A stretch of 52,083 nt of DNA, taken from positions 1-52,083 of the forward strand of contig CAKPCU010000008.1 in the NCBI GenBank assembly GCA_934148015.1, given 5' to 3'. Each line of letters opens with the position of its first letter. The stretch's first letter is position 1. Of the stretch, positions 41,368-50,031 are shown one piece after another. The DNA is from an uncultured Bacilli bacterium (GTDB taxonomy: Bacteria > Bacillota_I > Bacilli_A > RF39 > UBA660). Under the pieces are notes generated by a model, which made no database searches, was not told the origin of the DNA, and saw only the letters and a program-made list of their open reading frames with translations. A program made the position numbers and the translations under genes.

Positions 41368-42489
41368 ATGTCAAAAATAAAGTATGAACTAATTAAAAAT
41401 AATAAAAATGATTCTAATGTAAGACTAGGTATACTTCATACTAACCATGGTAGTTATGAAACTCCTATGTTTATGCCAGTTGGAACTCTTGCAAATGTTA
41501 AAACACTTATGCCTGAAGAATTAAAAGCATGTTCTAGTGCAGTTGTTCTTTCTAACACTTATCATTTATGGTTGAGACCTGGAGAAGACGTTGTAAAAAA
41601 AGCTGGCGGATTGAATAAATTTATGAATTATGACGGACCTACACTTACTGATTCTGGTGGTTTTCAAGTATTTTCACTTGCGAAGCCTAAAGATATAAAT
41701 GAAGATGGGGTTAAATTTAAAAGCCATATAGATGGTAAAACACTTTTTTTAACTCCTGAAAAATCTATTGAAATACAAAATAAGTTAGATAGTGATATAG
41801 CTATGAGTTTTGATGAATGTGCTCCTTATCCTGCAACTAGAGAGTATATTGAAAATTCTATGCGTAGAACTCTTAGATGGGCTAAGAGGGGAAAAGATGC
41901 TTTTAATAATCCTAATCAATCTTTATTTGGTATAGTGCAAGGTGGAGAATTTGAAGATCTTAGAAAGGAAAGTGCTATAGAAACTGTTAAAATGGACTTT
42001 GATGGATATTCTATTGGTGGTACAAGTGTTGGAGAGCCAAAAGATATTATGTATAATATGATTTCTTATGCGACTTTATATTTACCAATTGATAAACCTA
42101 GATACTTAATGGGTGTTGGAGAACCAATTGATATATTAGAGGGTGTCTCAAGGGGTATTGATATGTTTGACTGCGTTTTACCAACACGTATTGCACGTCA
42201 TGGTAATTGTTTTACTCATGAAGGAAGAATAAATATAAAAAATGCTAAATATAAAGAAGATTTTACTCCTATAGAAGATACTTGTGATTGTTATACTTGT
42301 AAAAACTTTACTAAAGCGTATGTAAGACATTTAATAACAGCAGGTGAAGTAAATGGTGGAAGACTTCTTTCAATCCATAATATAAGGTTTTTAATTAAAT
42401 TAACTGAAGATATAAGAAAATCTATTAAAGAAGATAGATTTGAAGAATTTAAAGAAGAATTTATAAAAAAATATACACATAAAAAATAG
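41368..42489 (+). CDS. tgt: Queuine/preQ1 tRNA-guanine transglycosylase
   Basis: Tgt swaps guanine 34 for preQ1 in tRNAs with GUN anticodons. The enzyme (373 aa) has TLTDSGGFQVFSL, the QGG motif (GIVQGGEF), the nucleophile region FDCVLPTRIARHG and the zinc ligands CDCYTC with the later His (SIHN). ATG 41368 has AGGAGGA. Complete. Confidence 0.97.
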   Translation: MSKIKYELIKNNKNDSNVRLGILHTNHGSYETPMFMPVGTLANVKTLMPEELKACSSAVVLSNTYHLWLRPGEDVVKKAGGLNKFMNYDGPTLTDSGGFQVFSLAKPKDINEDGVKFKSHIDGKTLFLTPEKSIEIQNKLDSDIAMSFDECAPYPATREYIENSMRRTLRWAKRGKDAFNNPNQSLFGIVQGGEFEDLRKESAIETVKMDFDGYSIGGTSVGEPKDIMYNMISYATLYLPIDKPRYLMGVGEPIDILEGVSRGIDMFDCVLPTRIARHGNCFTHEGRINIKNAKYKEDFTPIEDTCDCYTCKNFTKAYVRHLITAGEVNGGRLLSIHNIRFLIKLTEDIRKSIKEDRFEEFKEEFIKKYTHKK

Positions 42490-42506
42490 CGTGAGCTATT
42501 TTTTTA
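42481..42506. terminator. Two-way terminator between tgt and the converging gene
   Basis: AAAAAATAGC (42481-42490) pairs with GCTATTTTTT (42495-42504) with a 4-base loop. T and A runs on both sides make it work in both directions. Confidence 0.85.
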
Positions 42507-43272
42507 ATATTTCAAGAACATGGGAAGAAGCACCTAACAATTCAGCTCTTTCACAAATAGATAAATGGTATTTTAAATATAAATCAAAAGTTTCATCATC
42601 CATTTTATTTATTACTTGCCTCATATAATCAGATGGACCATCTTGGGATAATATTTTAACTCTATTTAAACTCGCTTTATTTTTTATATAATTAATATCA
42701 TCTAATCTCACCATACTATATAAATCACTTTCTTTAGGAGTAATATGAAAAGACTCATCTATTTCTTTATTCTTAATAGCTTCTTTAATCATATTATCTT
42801 TAAATCCGTGTGTTATAACTGCGTATTCATTCATATAATAACTAATTAATATATATCCACCTCTTTTAACTATTCTTTTCGCTTCCATAAGTGCTTTTAT
42901 TTTATCTTCCATACTGATTAAATGATACATTGGACCGAACAGTATAACCATATCGAATGATTCGTCCTTAAATTTAGATAAGTCTAAAGCATTAGCACAG
43001 AATGCATCTATCTCACTATTATTTTTCTTTAAAGTCATTAAATTATGTTTAACAAGTTCTATCGCTGTGACATCATATCCCTTTTTATGTAAATAAATAG
43101 AGTATTTACCACAACCAGCACCAACATCAATTATTTTAGGGTTTGAAATTGTGTTTAGAATTTCTTCTATGTATTTAATTGCTGTAGTAAATTCTACTAT
43201 ACCATGTCTTGAATTAAGCCTTTTGTCTTCGTTAAACTTGTTGTAATAAGCTATTAAATTATTTTCATTCAT
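42496..43272 (-). CDS. Class I SAM-dependent methyltransferase (258 aa)
   Basis: The SAM loop is IIDVGAGCGKYSIYL, followed by VTAIELVK and FDMVILFGPMYHL (motif post I). The rest (LLGASSHVLEIL end) fits the small-molecule methyltransferase group. The start is at 43272, with AAGGAGACC upstream on the minus strand. No partner is seen. Confidence 0.85.
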   Translation of the reverse strand: MNENNLIAYYNKFNEDKRLNSRHGIVEFTTAIKYIEEILNTISNPKIIDVGAGCGKYSIYLHKKGYDVTAIELVKHNLMTLKKNNSEIDAFCANALDLSKFKDESFDMVILFGPMYHLISMEDKIKALMEAKRIVKRGGYILISYYMNEYAVITHGFKDNMIKEAIKNKEIDESFHITPKESDLYSMVRLDDINYIKNKASLNRVKILSQDGPSDYMRQVINKMDDETFDLYLKYHLSICERAELLGASSHVLEILKK

Positions 43273-43484
43273 AGTTGGTCTCCTTTTGTAGTTGATATAA
43301 TATATAATAAACTATTTAAAATAGTATTGCAAATATTATATAGATTATGATGAGTCTTTTAGCTAGTAATATAATTGATTAATTATTGGATAACTCGTAC
43401 AAGTGATGATAAATTAGACAAATATAATAATTTTAGTGAAAGTATTATACCAGTTATACAAAATGTAAAAAAATCAAGTTTAAA
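43273..43484. other. Gene-free intergenic stretch
   Basis: No gene is supported here. It separates the minus-strand methyltransferase from xseA and holds only A+T-rich sequence. Confidence 0.5.
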
Positions 43485-43513
43485 TTGACCAAAGATGTAA
43501 ATAATGTTATCAT
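43485..43513 (+). promoter_or_regulatory. Promoter for xseA
   Basis: TTGACC (43485-43490), 17 bases, TATCAT (43508-43513). A TATAAT at 43515-43520 is a rival -10 with a poor -35. Confidence 0.5.
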
Positions 43514-43529
43514 ATATAATGTAGGGTAG

Positions 43530-44810
43530 GTGATTGACATAAATAATAATTATATTAGTGTTACAGCACTTACTAAATATATTAAATATAAGATAGATAA
43601 TGATATTCACCTTCAAAATGTATATTTAAAAGGTGAAATATCAAATTTTAAAGCACATACTAGAGGACATTTCTATTTCACACTAAAAGATGAAACATCA
43701 AGAATAAACGCTATAATGTTTAGTTATAATGCTACTAAGCTTAAGTTTAAACCTGAAGATGGCATGAAAGTTTTAGTTAAAGGTAAAATAAGTGTATTTG
43801 AATCAACAGGGAATTATCAGATATATATAGAAGACATGATGGAAGATGGAATTGGTAATTTGCATATTGCTTTTGAACAATTAAAGAAAAAGTTAGAAAG
43901 TGAAGGACTATTTGATCAAAAATATAAAAAGCAAATCCCCTTATTTCCTATGAGAGTTGGAATAATTACTGCTCCAACTGGTGCTGCTGTAAAGGATATA
44001 TTATCCACTATTAAAAGAAGATTTCCAGTGTGTAAAACAATACTTTTTCCTTGTCTTGTTCAAGGTGAAGCTGCAAAAGATGACATAGTAAAAAAATTAG
44101 ATATTGCAGATAGCTATAATCTAGATGTTATTATATTAGGTCGTGGCGGTGGATCAATAGAAGATTTATGGCCATTTAATGAAGAAATTGTTGCTAGAAA
44201 GGTATTTGATTGTAAAACACCAATAATTAGTGGTGTGGGGCATCAAATTGATTTTACAATATGCGATTTTGTATCCGATATTAGAGCGGAAACTCCAACA
44301 GGAGCAGCTGAAAGAGCTGTGCCTAAACTAAGTGATGTTATAATGAAAATAGATAATTATAAAGTAAGATATACAAATTCTGTTAAAGGTATTTTAGAAA
44401 ACAACAGACTTAAACTAAAAAAATTAAAAGATAGCTATGTACTAAAAAATCCACTTAGTTTATATGAAATAAAAGAGCAAAAATTAGATAACATAATAGA
44501 TAAATTAAATACGTGTATTAATACAAGTCTTTATGTTAATAAGTCTAAATTAGACATTATAAAAGGAAGCATTATATTTAAAGAACCTAGTATTTTATAT
44601 GATAATAAACTTAAAAAAAATAATCATTTAATAGAAAAACTAGAAATATTAAATCCTCTTAATTCACTTAAAAGAGGATACTCAATTACTAAAATTAACA
44701 ATAAGTGTATTAGTAGTGTAAAAGATATAAAAATAGATGATAATATAAATATAACTATTAAGGATGGAACAATAAATGCAAAAGTTTTGGAGGTAGAAAA
44801 TGGAAAATAA
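43530..44810 (+). CDS. xseA: Exodeoxyribonuclease VII large subunit
   Basis: The OB start ISVTALTKYIKYKID and VYLKGEISNFKAHTRGH is typical. The core has PTGAAVKDILSTIKRRFP, GRGGGSIEDLWPFNEE, PIISGVGHQIDFTICD and RAETPTGAAE. A coiled-coil follows and LNPLNSLKRGYSI closes. GTG 43530 is the best start though the ribosome site is close (AGGGTAG). It overlaps xseB by 11 bases. Confidence 0.95.
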   Translation: MIDINNNYISVTALTKYIKYKIDNDIHLQNVYLKGEISNFKAHTRGHFYFTLKDETSRINAIMFSYNATKLKFKPEDGMKVLVKGKISVFESTGNYQIYIEDMMEDGIGNLHIAFEQLKKKLESEGLFDQKYKKQIPLFPMRVGIITAPTGAAVKDILSTIKRRFPVCKTILFPCLVQGEAAKDDIVKKLDIADSYNLDVIILGRGGGSIEDLWPFNEEIVARKVFDCKTPIISGVGHQIDFTICDFVSDIRAETPTGAAERAVPKLSDVIMKIDNYKVRYTNSVKGILENNRLKLKKLKDSYVLKNPLSLYEIKEQKLDNIIDKLNTCINTSLYVNKSKLDIIKGSIIFKEPSILYDNKLKKNNHLIEKLEILNPLNSLKRGYSITKINNKCISSVKDIKIDDNINITIKDGTINAKVLEVENGK

Positions 44811-45021
44811 TGAAAGATTTGAAGACAAATTAAAAGAATTAGAAAATTTAGTTGGAGAATTAGAAAAAGGTGATGTACCTTTAGATGATGCGATAGACAA
44901 GTATACATCTGCTATGAAACTTGCTAAGGAGTGCTCTGAAAAATTAAAAAACGCAGAAGAAAATGTTAACAAAATATTAACTGAAAATGGAACATTAGAG
45001 GATTTTAAAGTTGAAGAGTAA
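44800..45021 (+). CDS. xseB: Exodeoxyribonuclease VII small subunit
   Basis: This 73-residue protein has the XseB pattern: FEDKLKELENLVGELEKGDV and PLDDAIDKYTSAMKLAKECS. It forms helices that join XseA. ATG 44800 has TTGGAGG. The usual length is 60-80. Confidence 0.95.
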   Translation: MENNERFEDKLKELENLVGELEKGDVPLDDAIDKYTSAMKLAKECSEKLKNAEENVNKILTENGTLEDFKVEE

Positions 45022-45406
45022 GTATTTAGTTTTGATACCAATTATAATTATTTTTACAGTAATAATTTTATTAGTTGTTCCTAAAAATAATTATGACTAT
45101 AGTAATCTTGAAGTATTTTTTAAACAAACTTACAATAAAAAAATACGAATAAATTTAAGTTCTAATGAAAAAATAAAACTAAAAAACAAATTAAAAAAAG
45201 TAAGATTTTCAGAGGTAAGAGATCAAACAAAATGCATGGTCTTCGGTGCGTATACACTTTATTTTGATAATAAAGAAATAATTTTTGATAGCGATTGTAG
45301 TATTGTACTTTTTAAAAATAGTAAAACAGATAAATATAAAGCGGTTTCTTTTCCTAAAAGTTTAAAAAAATATATAATTGATTTAGTAAAGGAGAGTGTA
45401 AAATGA
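45011..45406 (+). CDS. Hypothetical membrane-anchored protein (131 aa)
   Basis: One membrane segment (LVLIPIIIIFTVIILLVV) leads to an external part with Lys/Asn-rich sequence and 'RDQTKCMVFGAYTLYFDNK'. No family. TTG 45011 has AGAGGA upstream and overlaps xseB by 11 bases. ATG of the next gene overlaps its end, so the run appears to be one operon. Confidence 0.6.
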   Translation: MKSKYLVLIPIIIIFTVIILLVVPKNNYDYSNLEVFFKQTYNKKIRINLSSNEKIKLKNKLKKVRFSEVRDQTKCMVFGAYTLYFDNKEIIFDSDCSIVLFKNSKTDKYKAVSFPKSLKKYIIDLVKESVK

Positions 45407-46308
45407 CATTAGTAATTATGGCTGCAGGTATGGGGTCTAGATTTGGAGGATTAAAACAAGTAGAACCTGTTGGACCTAACGGAGAGTTTATACTTGATTA
45501 TTCAATATATGATGCAATAAAAGCTGGATATACAAAGGTAGTATTTATAATAAAAAAGGAAAATTATGACTTATTTAGAAAAACAGTTGGTAGAAGAATT
45601 GAAGATAAAATAAAAGTAGAATATGCATTTCAAAGAATAGAGGATGTGCCAGATTTTGTATCTATTCCAAAGGAAAGAGTGAAACCTTGGGGTACTTCAC
45701 ATGCTATTTTATCGGCTAAAGACTTTGTAAATGAACCATTCACCGTTATCAACGCAGATGACTTTTATGGATATGAGCCATATAAAAAGTTATATAATTT
45801 CTTTAAAGAAAATAAAAGTGATGATGAATATGCTATGATTGGATACAGAGCATCAAATACAATGAGTAAAAATGGTTCTGTTAAAAGAGGAGTTTGCAAA
45901 AAGGATGGTAATAATCACTTAATTAGCTTAACAGAATCATCACTAGAATATGTAGATGATAAAATAATTGCAACACCACTTGATGATACAATAGAAAAAT
46001 TTGAAATTGATAAAGATAATTTAGTTTCTATGAATATATGGGGATTTAGACCAAATATATTTTCTTATTTAGAAGATGAAATGACGGATTTTTTTAAGAA
46101 CCATAAAGATGATTTAGATAAATGTGAATTTTTAATACCAGATAGTGTTTTTAAAAGGATAAAGGAAGATAAAATAAAAGTAAATGTATTAGATACCTTA
46201 GAAAAATGGTATGGTGTTACATATAAAGAAGATAAGAAAGATTTGGTTTTTGCTATTAATAAAATGATAGAAGATGGAAAGTATCCTAAAAATCTATGGA
46301 ATAATTAA
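45403..46308 (+). CDS. Sugar-phosphate nucleotidyltransferase-like protein (301 aa)
   Basis: The opening LVIMAAGMGSRFGGLKQVEP is the nucleotide-binding signature of the NTP-transferase fold, and TVINADDFYGYEPYKKL holds the metal-binding Asp pair. Members activate sugars or choline, but the pocket is not assignable here. ATG 45403 has AAAGGAGAG. Confidence 0.85.
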   Translation: MTLVIMAAGMGSRFGGLKQVEPVGPNGEFILDYSIYDAIKAGYTKVVFIIKKENYDLFRKTVGRRIEDKIKVEYAFQRIEDVPDFVSIPKERVKPWGTSHAILSAKDFVNEPFTVINADDFYGYEPYKKLYNFFKENKSDDEYAMIGYRASNTMSKNGSVKRGVCKKDGNNHLISLTESSLEYVDDKIIATPLDDTIEKFEIDKDNLVSMNIWGFRPNIFSYLEDEMTDFFKNHKDDLDKCEFLIPDSVFKRIKEDKIKVNVLDTLEKWYGVTYKEDKKDLVFAINKMIEDGKYPKNLWNN

Positions 46309-46330
46309 AAGGGTAAAAGGAGAGAAGAAA

Positions 46331-48127
46331 ATGAAAATATTTAAGAACAAGGTTGGTAGACCTTCAAATGAAATCATTAAAAAAAGAAGAATAATTACAT
46401 CACTTGTTTGTTTATTCGTAATCATACTTGGTGTTAGCCTATATTTTATATTAAATAATAATATAACAAATAATAGAGCATCAATATTTAACTCATCACC
46501 AGTACTTAAGGTTACACCTCTTTTTAGTAAACGTGAAGTTGCTAAAGGTACTGTTGTTAATTATAGTATTAGAATTAAAAATCTTACTACCGAACGTTAT
46601 TATTATATGTTTACGGTAAATATGGGAAATCAGTCGCAAAGCACTGCTTGTACTGAGTTTTCAAATATAAATAAGTTAAATAAGTATAACCTTAAGATAA
46701 GTCATAATAATACTTTTATAAAATATGCTATATATTATGATTCTAATTGTACTAAAGAATATAAAAGTGGTAAAACAAGGCCTGTTAATATTAAAGAAAT
46801 TACTACAACTACTGGTAAAACAAAAACTCTTACTGCAAAATTTAAAGCTAATGGTGCAGATAGTATAGGTGATAAAACTTTAAGTTGTACAACTAAAACT
46901 GGAACTTGTACAGTTAAAGCTCCAACTATAGCAAGAAAAGGATATAAGATATTAGGTTGGTCCGAAGGTTTGCTTCTTTCTTCAAAATATAAAGTAGGTG
47001 ATGAAATAACCTTAAAGAAAAGTACTACAACATTTTATGCTAAAACTAGAAGTACTTTTGGTTCGTATAAAGTAAAGACAGACTACAGTTATAGTAATAA
47101 TAATTCAAAAGTAGCATATGATACTCTAGTTGATATTACTGCAAAATTTATTAATGAAACAGAAGACAAATATTATTTTAAGTGGACTACATATAGCGGT
47201 GATGAATTAAATTTCGATGGTGATTGTATTGAATTTAAGAATGGAGATGTAAAATACGTTTCTTTAAAAATCAATGATGTTAATAGATATGGTATGATAA
47301 CTATATATAAAGACTCTACTTGTAAGACTAAGTATAAGAGTTATAAAACAAATAGATTTTCAGCAAATGACTATGTTTCTAATAATTCTATAAATGAGCA
47401 AAATAGTTATCATTATAGTCTTTTAAATGCAAGGCAAAAAAAGATATATAAATACTTATATGATAAAAAAGATAATTTCATAAAGGGAAAAGATATTTAT
47501 TTTTCATTGCTTAATGTTTCACTTGGTTCAATTAACAGTAAAGAAGTTATGAATGTACATGAATCATTATATTTAGATCATCCTGAGTTTTTCTTAATAA
47601 ATACATATAATCAACCAACTTATTATAGTAGTGCTTTTGGGATTATTAGTATGTCATTTTTGAATAAATCAAAAGCAAGTACATTATCAAATAAATTGAA
47701 AAGCATCGATAGTGTTGTTAACAAAGTTGTTGCCAATGCGAAAAAGAAACATAATGATTATGAAAAAGTAAAATATGTTCATGATTATATAATAAATAAT
47801 ATGTCTTATAAATTAAATACAGCATTATCTATTGATGGTTACACTGTTAAGACAGGTCAATGCATGACATATGCATTTATGATGACATATGCACTTAATA
47901 AACTAAATATTAAATCTATTTATGTTACTGGTAAAGCAAATGGTGGTGCTCATGCTTGGAATTATGTAAATTTAAATAATAAATGGTATTTTTTAGATGC
48001 AACTTGGGATGATACTTCAAATCTTGCACGTAGATATTTCTTATTAGGTTCTAATAGTAAGTATTCTAAAGGACATGTTCCAACTAGTAATTATAAATAT
48101 CCAACGTTAAGTAAATCAAATTATTAA
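46331..48127 (+). CDS. Surface protein with transglutaminase-like domain (598 aa)
   Basis: A basic start (KNKVGRPSNEIIKKRR) and one membrane segment (about 21-41) anchor the protein. Residues about 170-235 look like an InlB-type repeat (LTAKFKANGADS; ARKGYKILGWSEG). The C-terminal domain has the transglutaminase triad: Cys511 in TGQCMTYAF, His541 in GGAHAWNYV, Asp556 in FLDATWDD. It could be a cysteine protease or a cross-linker. ATG 46331 has AAAAGGAGAG; codons before it overlap the previous gene. A terminator follows. Confidence 0.85.
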   Translation: MKIFKNKVGRPSNEIIKKRRIITSLVCLFVIILGVSLYFILNNNITNNRASIFNSSPVLKVTPLFSKREVAKGTVVNYSIRIKNLTTERYYYMFTVNMGNQSQSTACTEFSNINKLNKYNLKISHNNTFIKYAIYYDSNCTKEYKSGKTRPVNIKEITTTTGKTKTLTAKFKANGADSIGDKTLSCTTKTGTCTVKAPTIARKGYKILGWSEGLLLSSKYKVGDEITLKKSTTTFYAKTRSTFGSYKVKTDYSYSNNNSKVAYDTLVDITAKFINETEDKYYFKWTTYSGDELNFDGDCIEFKNGDVKYVSLKINDVNRYGMITIYKDSTCKTKYKSYKTNRFSANDYVSNNSINEQNSYHYSLLNARQKKIYKYLYDKKDNFIKGKDIYFSLLNVSLGSINSKEVMNVHESLYLDHPEFFLINTYNQPTYYSSAFGIISMSFLNKSKASTLSNKLKSIDSVVNKVVANAKKKHNDYEKVKYVHDYIINNMSYKLNTALSIDGYTVKTGQCMTYAFMMTYALNKLNIKSIYVTGKANGGAHAWNYVNLNNKWYFLDATWDDTSNLARRYFLLGSNSKYSKGHVPTSNYKYPTLSKSNY

Positions 48128-48128
48128 T

Positions 48129-48157
48129 TAAAGCAAGCTTTTAGGCTTGTTTTTTTA
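48129..48157 (+). terminator. Intrinsic terminator
   Basis: CAAGC (48134-48138) pairs with GCTTG (48145-48149), followed by seven T (48150-48156). Confidence 0.8.
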
Positions 48158-48209
48158 ATTACCAATTTTTATCTATTATTATTTTTTTAATATGTTTCAT
48201 AATAATAAT

Positions 48210-48223
48210 GTAATTCGAATTAC
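48210..48223. repeat. Perfect 14-base palindrome before spoIVB
   Basis: GTAATTCGAATTAC lies between the likely promoter and the ribosome site AAAGGAG (48224-48230), as an operator or mRNA hairpin might. No known site fits. Confidence 0.7.
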
Positions 48224-48237
48224 AAAGGAGCATAAAA

Positions 48238-49224
48238 ATGTTTAAAAAATTTAAAAATTTTATGGCAATATTTATAGTTGCTACATTTATTATGCCACAA
48301 AGTATATTAGCTTATTCCAAATACGTAGTAGTGGGAGGAGAAAATATTGGCCTTCAAATTAATAATAAAGGAATAATAGTTGCTGGTTTTTATAAAATAG
48401 GAGATGTAATGCCATCTAAAAATTCATATTTAAATAAAGGTGATACTATAATACAAGCAGATAATAAAAGTATTAATTCGATAGATGATTTTATTAGTGT
48501 GATAAAAAATAGTAATGGTGAAAGCTTAAATATTACGTACACAAGAGGTAATAGCAAAAAAAATACCACATTAACTTTAGTAAATGATGATGGAGTAATA
48601 AAAACAGGGCTTTATATAAAAGATACAGTATCAGGAATTGGAACACTTACATTTATTGACCCTAAAACTAAGCTATTTGGTGCGTTAGGTCATGAGGTGT
48701 TTGAATCATCTACAGGTGTTATGATCAATGTTAAAGATGGTAAAATATATAATTCAAATGTAACTTCAATTGATAAGAGTACCAGAGGTGATCCAGGTAG
48801 TAAAAATGCAACGGTAAATTCAAATGATATATACGGTAGCATAAATGAAAATACAAAATCTGGCATATTTGGTAAGTATACAAAAGAATTTAATAATAAC
48901 AGCTTAAAAGAAGTAGGGGAATATAAGGATATATTAATTGGTCCAGCAAAAATAATAACCGTGTTAAATGGAAATGAAAAGAAAGAGTATAATATAAATA
49001 TATTAAAAATAAATAATAATGAAAAAGATAATAAAAACATTTTATTTGAAGTTAATGATAATGAATTAATAGATAAAACTGGCGGAATTGTTCAAGGAAT
49101 GAGTGGTTCTCCAATAATACAAAATGATAAGATTATTGGAGCTGTTACGAACGTGGTAGTAAATAATCCTAAAAGAGGTTATGGAATACTTATAACTACA
49201 ATGTTAAAAGAGGCAGAAAATTAA
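48238..49224 (+). CDS. spoIVB: SpoIVB-type serine peptidase (S55)
   Basis: SpoIVB is secreted by the forespore and sets off sigma-K activation in Bacillus. The protein (328 aa) has a membrane/signal start, a PDZ domain (residues about 45-115), and the S55 catalytic region: GALGHEV (His152) and TGGIVQGMSGSPIIQ (Ser289), followed by VTNVVVNNPKRGYGI, as in SpoIVB. ATG 48238 has AAAGGAG. A CATAATA (48198-48204) upstream resembles the -10 of sporulation sigma factors but is not enough for a claim. The xseA-xseB neighbourhood is shared with Bacillus. Confidence 0.9.
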   Translation: MFKKFKNFMAIFIVATFIMPQSILAYSKYVVVGGENIGLQINNKGIIVAGFYKIGDVMPSKNSYLNKGDTIIQADNKSINSIDDFISVIKNSNGESLNITYTRGNSKKNTTLTLVNDDGVIKTGLYIKDTVSGIGTLTFIDPKTKLFGALGHEVFESSTGVMINVKDGKIYNSNVTSIDKSTRGDPGSKNATVNSNDIYGSINENTKSGIFGKYTKEFNNNSLKEVGEYKDILIGPAKIITVLNGNEKKEYNINILKINNNEKDNKNILFEVNDNELIDKTGGIVQGMSGSPIIQNDKIIGAVTNVVVNNPKRGYGILITTMLKEAEN

Positions 49225-49247
49225 ATTTCTGCTTCTTTAATTTTTTT
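49208..49247 (+). terminator. Intrinsic terminator after spoIVB
   Basis: GAGGCAGAAA pairs with TTTCTGCTTC (with wobble), and TTTAATTTTTTT follows. The stem includes the stop codon. Confidence 0.8.
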
Positions 49248-49360
49248 GTAATTTAAATAAAAGGCTAAACTAGATAATTTTTAAAAGTAAGTAAAATATG
49301 ACATTCTAAGTTTTGTCAATAATAAATATAGACATATATTATTTATACCTATATTTCTTT

Positions 49361-49753
49361 TTAAAATGTTTCTATTTCTGCTATTGATAAGTTATTGTTT
49401 TTATAATTTTTATAAATTATATATAGACTCACCATACTTGAAATAACGGCTAGTACAGCAGTATCTGTTCTAAGAAGTAATTCGTCTGTTTCACTAGTTT
49501 TCATCTCTTTAGCAAGCTTATATTGCTTGTAATTTATATATAAGAATGTAATAGCAACTATAAGAAGTAAAATGCTTTGAAAAACTTCTAAATTTTGTGC
49601 TGTTTTATCATCAAATAAACCCTTATTTGTAGTAATAGTTAATTTCTTATGATATGCTAAAAGATAGGATAATATAAGAGCTAATATAAATCCTAAAGTT
49701 GCAATAAGCTGTATATCTATGTATTTTACTTTATAGTATTCATTATTATTCAT
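49361..49753 (-). CDS. Small membrane protein with three membrane segments (130 aa)
   Basis: The start is ATG at 49753. Hydrophobic stretches are IQLIATLGFILALILSYLLA (15-34), LLLIVAITFLYI (about 60-73) and VLAVISSMVSLYII. No family is recognised. A TATAAT on the minus strand (near 49765-49760) lies almost at the start, so the mRNA may have almost no leader; no ribosome site is visible. Confidence 0.6.
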   Translation of the reverse strand: MNNNEYYKVKYIDIQLIATLGFILALILSYLLAYHKKLTITTNKGLFDDKTAQNLEVFQSILLLIVAITFLYINYKQYKLAKEMKTSETDELLLRTDTAVLAVISSMVSLYIIYKNYKNNNLSIAEIETF

Positions 49754-49770
49754 ATTAAATTATATTATAT

Positions 49771-49796
49771 AAAAAAAAGAATACTACTTGTATTCC
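49771..49796 (-). terminator. Terminator for the small minus-strand gene
   Basis: On the minus strand GAATAC (49795-49790), loop, GTATTC (49784-49779), then eight T (49778-49771). Confidence 0.8.
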
Positions 49797-49936
49797 TATC
49801 TTTGATATAACATTGGTGATATTATAGCAGCTACTGCAGAAAATACCATTGCAATTAATGCTATCCAGACTACTACCTTTGTCCAATTTATCTTAAATTT
49901 TTTCTTTTTCTTTTTTTCTTCTTTATTTTTATTCAA
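49796..49936 (-). CDS. Small single-pass membrane protein (46 aa)
   Basis: TTG start at 49936 (complement) with AGAGGTGA eight bases upstream. The peptide has a Lys-rich head (NKNKEEKKKKKKFKINW) and one hydrophobic segment (VVVWIALIAMVFSAVAAII). It resembles small DUF4044-type proteins, but the match is by shape only. Confidence 0.65.
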   Translation of the reverse strand: MNKNKEEKKKKKKFKINWTKVVVWIALIAMVFSAVAAIISPMLYQR

Positions 49937-50001
49937 TTTATATTCACCTCTAAAATAATTATAATATAAATATTAAAAATTTAAAAGAATATTTTATAAA
50001 A

Positions 50002-50024
50002 TCCTTAATATATTTTATTAAGGA
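50002..50024 (+). promoter_or_regulatory. Hairpin covering the spoIIM ribosome site
   Basis: TCCTTAATA (50002-50010) pairs perfectly with TATTAAGGA (50016-50024). The second arm contains most of the Shine-Dalgarno AAGGAG (50020-50025). It may reduce or time translation. Confidence 0.7.
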
Positions 50025-50031
50025 GAAGAAT

